This document shows, one piece after another, positions 7,992 through 11,432 of a DNA stretch of 11,432 nucleotides. The notes below the pieces were generated by a model. It saw only the letters and a program-made list of their open reading frames with translations, ran no database searches and had not been told where the DNA came from. Made by a program: the position numbers and the translations under genes. The stretch lies in the NCBI GenBank assembly GCA_946221495.1, contig CAMIFA010000159.1:1-11432 (forward strand), in the 5' to 3' direction. The stretch comes from an uncultured cyanobacterium (lineage in GTDB: Bacteria > Cyanobacteriota > Cyanobacteriia > Cyanobacteriales > Chroococcidiopsidaceae). Numbering within the stretch: position 1 is the stretch's first letter; the number at the start of each line of letters is the position of its first letter.

Positions 7992-8063
7992 GGGCAGTTA
8001 GCTCAACGGTAGAGCGCCTGCCTTACAAGCAGGATGTTACTGGTTCGAATCCAGTACCGCCCA
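7992..8063 (+). tRNA. tRNA-Val (anticodon UAC)
   Basis: A 72-nt cloverleaf without encoded CCA: D-stem GCTC/GAGC, anticodon stem CCTGC/GCAGG (8017-8021, 8029-8033) with loop CTTACAA and anticodon TAC at 8024-8026, T-arm ACTGG-TTCGAAT-CCAGT, and discriminator A at 8063. The UAC anticodon reads GUA and, by wobble, other valine codons. The acceptor stem GGGCAGT/ACCGCCC pairs fully except for an A5-C68 mismatch. It is the only feature firmly assigned to the plus strand. Confidence 0.97.
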
Positions 8064-8110
8064 TTTAAATTCCCAGTATCAATGTAGTAGGATGCCTACC
8101 TTTCCTAAGT

Positions 8111-8138
8111 AAAAGCGACTGAAATTTCAGTCGCTTTT
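8111..8138. terminator. Bidirectional intrinsic terminator between tRNA-Val and the RTX gene
   Basis: A perfect 28-bp palindrome: AAAAGCGACTGAAA followed at once by its exact reverse complement. In RNA the GCGACTGAAA arm forms the stem, and the terminal TTTT gives a U-tract on both strands. It lies 47 nt after the tRNA and 67 nt past the stop codon of the converging RTX gene, so it can end both transcripts. Confidence 0.85.
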
Positions 8139-8205
8139 ATAGATTGTGCTTCTACCTGTTTTTGGTGGAACCTGTAAAAAGCAATTTGAAAGCGGAACTT
8201 AGAAT

Positions 8206-10074
8206 TTAGAACACTACAATGTCAGCACTGGCAAGATTTGGAGTACCAGCCAGGGTTGCGATTTGCACCTGTGCGGCTCCGCCTGCACCATCTCCGTCAA
8301 AGAATAAATTGCCGTTGTTGGCGTTGTAGATAAATCGATCTGAGGCATCAGCAGCAGCAGCACCGATGCGGAACTGACCAATTGAGATTGCACTCCCAGC
8401 GCTGAGTCCACCTCCGAACCCTGCTGCTGAAACTCGGATAGAATCAGCAGCTACAAAGTCGGTAATTAGATCAACTCCCTGATTTGGGGCATTGAAGGTA
8501 AAGGCATCAGCACCACCACTACCTGTAAGGGTATCACTACCAGCACCACCAATTAGAGTGTCATTAGCACTGCCACCGATGAAGACATCATTACCAGCAT
8601 CGCCATTGATAATCAATCGGGTACTCGTACCGCCGCCAGTGAGAGTGTCATTACCTGCACCACCAGAGAAGCTTACCGAGTTAACACTGGTATTACTCAA
8701 GTTGTTGACATCAAAGAAGTCATCGCCACCTTCGCCAGAAACAGAGAACTGTTCGGCAGTATCTACGGTGAGTTGAAATTGTCCCAGGTTAATCCGGTCA
8801 AAGATTGCCTGAGTTCCCTGTTGATTAAGCACAAAGTTATCTCCCTGCGCTAGGGAACCTTGGACTGCAACTGTATCAACACCAGCATTGCCACTCATGC
8901 GATCGCTACCATCACCGTCACGCCAAGCTAAGGTGTCATTACCGTCTTCACCAATCATCCTGTCGTTGCCTTTGGCTCCGGCAATGAAGTCGCTACCTAC
9001 ACCACCATTCAGGGTATCAGCAACACTACTACCGATTAGCAGATCGTTACCTCCATCGCCATTGCCAACTAGCTGCGTACTGGTATTGCTACCATCAAGA
9101 GTATCATTACCCGCACCACCAGAGAAGCTGACTGAATTTACACTTGTGTTGCTTAAGTTGTTGACATCCAAAGAGTCATTACCACCTTCTCCTGCAACGC
9201 TAAACTGCTCCACAGTATCTACGGTAAGTTGAAATTGTCCTAGATTGACCCGATTGAAAATGGCTTGTGTTCCTTGCTGATTAAGGACAAAGCTGTCTCC
9301 CTGAGCTAGAGAACCTTCAACTGCAACTGTATCAAGACCAGCATTACCACTAATGCGATCGCTACCATCGCCGTCGTCCCAAGCCAAGATATCATTACCC
9401 GTACCACCAATCATCCTGTCGTTGCCTTTCTCTCCTTCAACGAAGTCATTGCCGTCGCCGCCATTGAGAGTGTCATTAGCACTACTACCAGTCAAGAGGT
9501 CATTACCTCCATCACCATTGCCAACTATGCGGGTACTGGAATCGCTAGCATCTAGAGTGTCATTACCCGCACCACCAGAGAAGTTGACTAAGTTTACACT
9601 GGTGTTACTTAGGTTGTTGACATCAAAGGAGTCATTACCACCAACGCCTGCGACGGAAAACTGCTCGGCAGTATCTACGGTAAGACGAAACTGTCCTAAG
9701 TTAACTCGATCAAAGATTGCCTGGGTTCCCTGCTGACCAAGCACAAAGTTGTCTCCTAGAGCAACAGAGCCATCGACATCAACTGTATCAATGCCAGCAT
9801 TGCCACTAATGCGATCGCTACCATCACCATCGTCCCATTCCAAGGTGTCATTACCCGTACCACCAATCATTCTGTCGTTGCCTCTTTTACCCTCAACTTC
9901 ATCATTGCCAGCGCCGCCGTTGAGGATGTCGATCCCATCGCCGCCAATCAGGGTGTCGTTACCACCGCCACCGTTGACTGTATCGTTGCCTGCAAGGGAA
10001 TTAATCAAGTCGTTAGCGCCATCAGCTAAAATGTTGTCGTTTCCAGCAGTTGGAGTTCCGGAAATAATCGCCAT
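8206..10074 (-). CDS. RTX calcium-binding protein with three 152-residue tandem units, probably type I secreted
   Basis: A 622-residue acidic, Gly/Asp/Asn-rich protein without cysteine, as usual for exported RTX proteins. Seen: RTX nonapeptides (GGxGNDTL-type) at about 10-78; then three 152-residue units at 52-203, 204-355 and 356-507. Each unit has RTX motifs, a WxDGDGSDR segment, a beta-rich stretch with GDxFVLxQQGTQAIF and LGQFxLTVDTxEQFSV, a VNNLSNTSVN segment, and more RTX motifs. The tail, about 508-622, has further nonapeptides, ITDF, GFGGGL, SDRFIYN and a terminal DIVVF, typical of cyanobacterial RTX C-termini carrying the uncleaved type I secretion signal. There is no N-terminal signal peptide. 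RTX repeats bind calcium outside the cell and fold there. Enzymatic activity is not evident; a surface-layer, adhesion or matrix role is possible. The start is ATG with a strong AGGAAGGA about 7 nt upstream. No secretion ABC transporter lies in the window. Confidence 0.93.
   Translation of the reverse strand: MAIISGTPTAGNDNILADGANDLINSLAGNDTVNGGGGNDTLIGGDGIDILNGGAGNDEVEGKRGNDRMIGGTGNDTLEWDDGDGSDRISGNAGIDTVDVDGSVALGDNFVLGQQGTQAIFDRVNLGQFRLTVDTAEQFSVAGVGGNDSFDVNNLSNTSVNLVNFSGGAGNDTLDASDSSTRIVGNGDGGNDLLTGSSANDTLNGGDGNDFVEGEKGNDRMIGGTGNDILAWDDGDGSDRISGNAGLDTVAVEGSLAQGDSFVLNQQGTQAIFNRVNLGQFQLTVDTVEQFSVAGEGGNDSLDVNNLSNTSVNSVSFSGGAGNDTLDGSNTSTQLVGNGDGGNDLLIGSSVADTLNGGVGSDFIAGAKGNDRMIGEDGNDTLAWRDGDGSDRMSGNAGVDTVAVQGSLAQGDNFVLNQQGTQAIFDRINLGQFQLTVDTAEQFSVSGEGGDDFFDVNNLSNTSVNSVSFSGGAGNDTLTGGGTSTRLIINGDAGNDVFIGGSANDTLIGGAGSDTLTGSGGADAFTFNAPNQGVDLITDFVAADSIRVSAAGFGGGLSAGSAISIGQFRIGAAAADASDRFIYNANNGNLFFDGDGAGGAAQVQIATLAGTPNLASADIVVF
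8554..9009 (-). repeat. RTX gene tandem unit 3 (456 bp, residues 356-507)
   Basis: Third unit, starting NGGVGSDFIAG, with its HIP1 octamer at 8899-8906, again exactly 456 bp away. A fourth repeat begins at residue 508 (IGGAGSDTLTG) but runs into the C-terminal domain. Confidence 0.9.
9010..9465 (-). repeat. RTX gene tandem unit 2 (456 bp, residues 204-355)
   Basis: Second unit, starting NGGDGNDFVEG, with its HIP1 octamer at 9355-9362, exactly 456 bp from that of unit 1. It shares SLAQGD, FVLNQQGTQAIF and SVNSVSFSGG with unit 3. Confidence 0.9.
9466..9921 (-). repeat. RTX gene tandem unit 1 (456 bp, residues 52-203)
   Basis: First of three in-frame 456-bp direct repeats. It begins at NGGAGNDEVEG and contains a HIP1 octamer at 9811-9818 encoding part of GSDRISG. 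It is the most divergent unit in its middle (VDVDGSVALGD where the others read AVxGSLAQGD). Confidence 0.9.
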
Positions 10075-10084
10075 AGTCTTTTCC

Positions 10085-10092
10085 TTCCTTTT
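10085..10092 (-). promoter_or_regulatory. Ribosome binding site of the RTX gene
   Basis: Read on the minus strand, AGGAAGGAAAAG precedes the ATG by about 7 nt. It is the clearest Shine-Dalgarno in the window and fixes the RTX start. Confidence 0.55.
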
Positions 10093-10404
10093 TATAGGGT
10101 TGGTATGTAATACGTCAGCTAGTGTTTTGAGGAATGTGTTAACTGTTGCAGCCGACGCTATTCGCCCAGCACAAAACCACCTGCAACCTCTCCTTATGCC
10201 TGGAGTAGCCGGGTAAAAGTATTGGCTGAATGAATTCTTTAACTCTTGTTGCTACCTAGATTTTCTTAGTGGCAGCACATCAGAGGTTAATTTTGGTTAG
10301 TTAGTAGGTTCTTTATGACAGAAGCGATCGCACCTAACTAGTGCAATTAGAACCTATTTGACTAAAGAGTGTTGCTGTAATCAAAGCGATCGCCGCACTA
10401 ATTT
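10093..10404. other. Intergenic region upstream of the RTX gene
   Basis: No gene is seen. The region should carry the RTX promoter, though no clear -35/-10 pair was found. It has HIP1 octamers at 10324-10331 and 10386-10393, and an 8-bp inverted repeat TAGGTTCT (10305-10312) / AGAACCTA (10349-10356) with 36 nt between the arms. A plus-strand open frame across 9749-10216 is mostly the reverse of the RTX gene and is not taken as real. Confidence 0.5.
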
Positions 10405-10854
10405 CTAAAAGCGAACTTGTGCAGGTACACTTGTGACACGCAAAACAGATTCTTGCTGAAATTGCTGTTTGTATTTGTTGATAATTTCCTGAATTGCTTG
10501 CGTGTTCTTGCGGCTGTAAGGGTAAATCAAAACTACAATCTTGGTTGGTTCTCTGGTGATTATTCCCTTGCTACCGCGAAACTGTCCATTGGCATTAATT
10601 ACAGTTAATCCATCGGGGAAGCGAGGTGTAATTACAGTCCGCAGAAAGTTCTGGAACTGCTCCTCAGAAACTACTCCTCCTGGTCGATTTCTGCCAAAGT
10701 ACAACTCATCTTGGATTTGGATATTTGTTTGAATTTCACTAGTTGCTGGTGCTTGTGGCAGTTGAGCGCGAGCTTCTTTTAAAGAGCCAATGGAGCCTGT
10801 AAACAGCAGACTAGTGATAAACAGAACACTGAAACTTTTACGAAAAGTGAGCAT
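10405..10854 (-). CDS. Secreted DUF3574-family protein
   Basis: A 149-residue protein of unknown function. Residues 1-30 form a signal peptide (R5/K6, hydrophobic 8-19, then EARA before Q31), so the mature protein of 119 residues is exported. The mature part carries the DUF3574 signatures: ELYFGRN (50-56), VSEEQFQNFL (62-71), ITPRFPDGLTV (75-85), GQFRG (90-94) and REPTKIVVLIYP (101-112). The C-terminal helix region (117-133) is rich in Q, K and I. There is no cysteine in the mature part and no lipobox. The start is ATG with GAGG at 10863-10866, 8 nt upstream. It lies on the same strand as the RTX gene but is separated by 330 nt, so co-transcription is uncertain. Confidence 0.85.
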   Translation of the reverse strand: MLTFRKSFSVLFITSLLFTGSIGSLKEARAQLPQAPATSEIQTNIQIQDELYFGRNRPGGVVSEEQFQNFLRTVITPRFPDGLTVINANGQFRGSKGIITREPTKIVVLIYPYSRKNTQAIQEIINKYKQQFQQESVLRVTSVPAQVRF

Positions 10855-10862
10855 AGTTTTAG

Positions 10863-10866
10863 CCTC
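10863..10866 (-). promoter_or_regulatory. Ribosome binding site of the DUF3574 gene
   Basis: GAGG on the minus strand, 8 nt before the ATG at 10854. It supports this start and the full signal peptide. Confidence 0.5.
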
Positions 10867-11325
10867 GCAACTTGTTATTGGAAATACGAAAAATTAGTGC
10901 CATAGTTAGGTATGGTTAGTTTTGAAGTGTGTGCGCTCTCCCACGCTGCCATCCTCCGCCTTACATTGCTATACTCGATACTTCAAGTTCCTAGCTTTCA
11001 GTTCCCCCTACCTCCGCGAAGCGAGGAGAGCGCTTGGCAAATGCTGGAATAATCTACACCTTGAAAAACTTGAGGATGGAGCTTGCCGAACTTAACCTAT
11101 ATCCTTACGGCTCCACCCCATTTAAGTTGCTATCAAAAGTGGAGGCGAAAAAAGCTTGCCAACGGTCTATGTTATGTATGGTTGCACTGTCTGGAGAGAT
11201 GTCTTCGTCCTTCGCAGATACATTAGGTATAACTGCTATTCAGTAAGATTTTTACTGAGGTTACTTGTGCGCGATCGCTTGATATCGGTGGATAATGCGA
11301 TCACACTTTACAACCTAGAACTTGG
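10867..11325. other. Intergenic region, no convincing gene; possible gene relic
   Basis: A 70-codon plus-strand frame (11034-11246) starts at TTG, has no ribosome binding site and matches no family I know. On the minus strand a 44-codon stretch (about 11101-11235), open between two stops but with no usual start codon, gives a more protein-like sequence (SPDSATIHNIDRWQAFFAST). This suggests a decayed gene fragment, but neither is reliable. The region also has a 9-bp inverted repeat GCGCTCTCC/GGAGAGCGC (10933-10941, 11025-11033), a small hairpin near 11011-11026 and a HIP1 octamer at 11271-11278. Confidence 0.4.
11011..11033. repeat. Short GC-rich hairpin element
   Basis: CCTCCGC-GAA-GCGAGG folds with one bulged C and is followed by AGAGCGC. 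The segment GGAGAGCGC (11025-11033) is also the exact reverse complement of 10933-10941. Compact GC-rich palindromes like this, in an otherwise AT-richer spacer, are a common form of dispersed intergenic repeat in cyanobacteria. Confidence 0.4.
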
Positions 11326-11432
11326 TTAATACACGCTCATTAATTTCAACCGCCAACCTTGGTTCCAGAGTTCGTCGTACTTTTGGCGGTAGTCGGCATA
11401 CGCCCACTCATACACCTGGATTTCCCCAGAGG
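11326..11432 (-). CDS. C-terminal end of a BTRD1-like tandem-repeat protein (partial, runs off the window)
   Basis: Only the last 34 full codons and the TAA stop (11326-11328) are inside the window; the gene continues beyond 11432. The visible peptide begins SGEIQVYEWAYADYRQ, continues KYDELWNQGWRLKL and ends MSVY. The pattern of aromatic residues and (K/F)DELxxQGWRL is what I associate with bacterial tandem repeat domain 1 (BTRD1), found as multiple copies in secreted or hydrolase-linked proteins. If so, the final repeat stops just after its second strand (LKLMSVY) rather than completing a further one. The reading frame is supported by the sensible composition and absence of stops. What precedes the repeat, such as a peptidase or beta-lactamase-like domain, cannot be known from here. 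Confidence 0.55.
   Translation of the reverse strand, partial: SGEIQVYEWAYADYRQKYDELWNQGWRLKLMSVY

Noticed and set aside
8492..10216. Long plus-strand open frames rich in Ser, Pro and Leu across the RTX gene
   Set aside because: They are antisense readings of the Gly/Asp-rich RTX codons, recur with the 456-bp period, and have no ribosome binding sites or family resemblance.
10922..10986. Inverted repeat TTGAAGT/ACTTCAA as an operator for the DUF3574 gene
   Set aside because: Only 7 bp with arms over 50 nt apart; such pairs are expected by chance in AT-rich spacers.
11034..11246. 70-codon plus-strand frame as a gene
   Set aside because: TTG start, no ribosome binding site, no recognisable domain, and the opposite strand looks at least as protein-like.
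11241..11257. CAGTAA/TTACTG hairpin as a terminator
   Set aside because: A 6-bp AT-rich stem with no following U-tract on either strand.

Overview
The window looks like chromosomal DNA from a cyanobacterium. Fourteen copies of the octamer GCGATCGC (HIP1) lie in 11.4 kb, there is a GGGGACT/GGGGATT-type intergenic repeat, and the gene families are typical of the group: an FHA-PAS-GAF histidine kinase with a partner REC protein, a DUF2227 membrane protein and a secreted RTX calcium-binding protein. Genus or order cannot be resolved by reading alone. All recognised protein genes are on the minus strand; the one feature firmly on the plus strand is a tRNA gene.

Layout from left to right. Positions 1-354 hold no recognisable gene, only AT-rich sequence and a 10-bp hairpin just past the end of the first gene. 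Positions 355-4320 are a two-gene signalling unit: a 1075-residue multi-sensor histidine kinase (FHA, several PAS, GAF, HisKA, HATPase) is followed after only 3 nt by a response regulator. The regulator has no DNA-binding domain. It ends in what reads as a histidine-kinase-like dimerisation helix that has lost its histidine. Positions 4321-4641 are intergenic and carry a 135-bp inverted GGGGACT/GGGGATT repeat element.

Positions 4642-7923 hold four closely spaced minus-strand genes, transcribed in the order DUF2227 metal-binding membrane protein, mazG, secreted DUF2141 protein, proA (proline biosynthesis). The gaps are about 16, 57 and 47 nt, so they may be co-transcribed. Divergent from them, tRNA-Val(UAC) lies at 7992-8063 with a good sigma-70-like promoter, and is followed by a perfect 28-bp palindromic terminator shared with the converging gene.

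Positions 8206-10074 encode a 622-residue RTX protein built of three exact-period 152-residue (456-bp) tandem units plus a C-terminal domain typical of type I secreted cyanobacterial RTX proteins. After an intergenic stretch comes a small secreted DUF3574 protein (10405-10854). About 470 bp without a convincing gene follow. The right edge holds the last 34 full codons of a minus-strand gene whose product resembles bacterial tandem repeat domain 1 (BTRD1).

Functionally the window is mixed. The two-component pair forms one unit, the proA/mazG cluster is housekeeping, and the right third is exported proteins. The least conventional items are the response regulator with the pseudo-dimerisation domain beside an FHA-bearing kinase, and the precisely periodic RTX gene.
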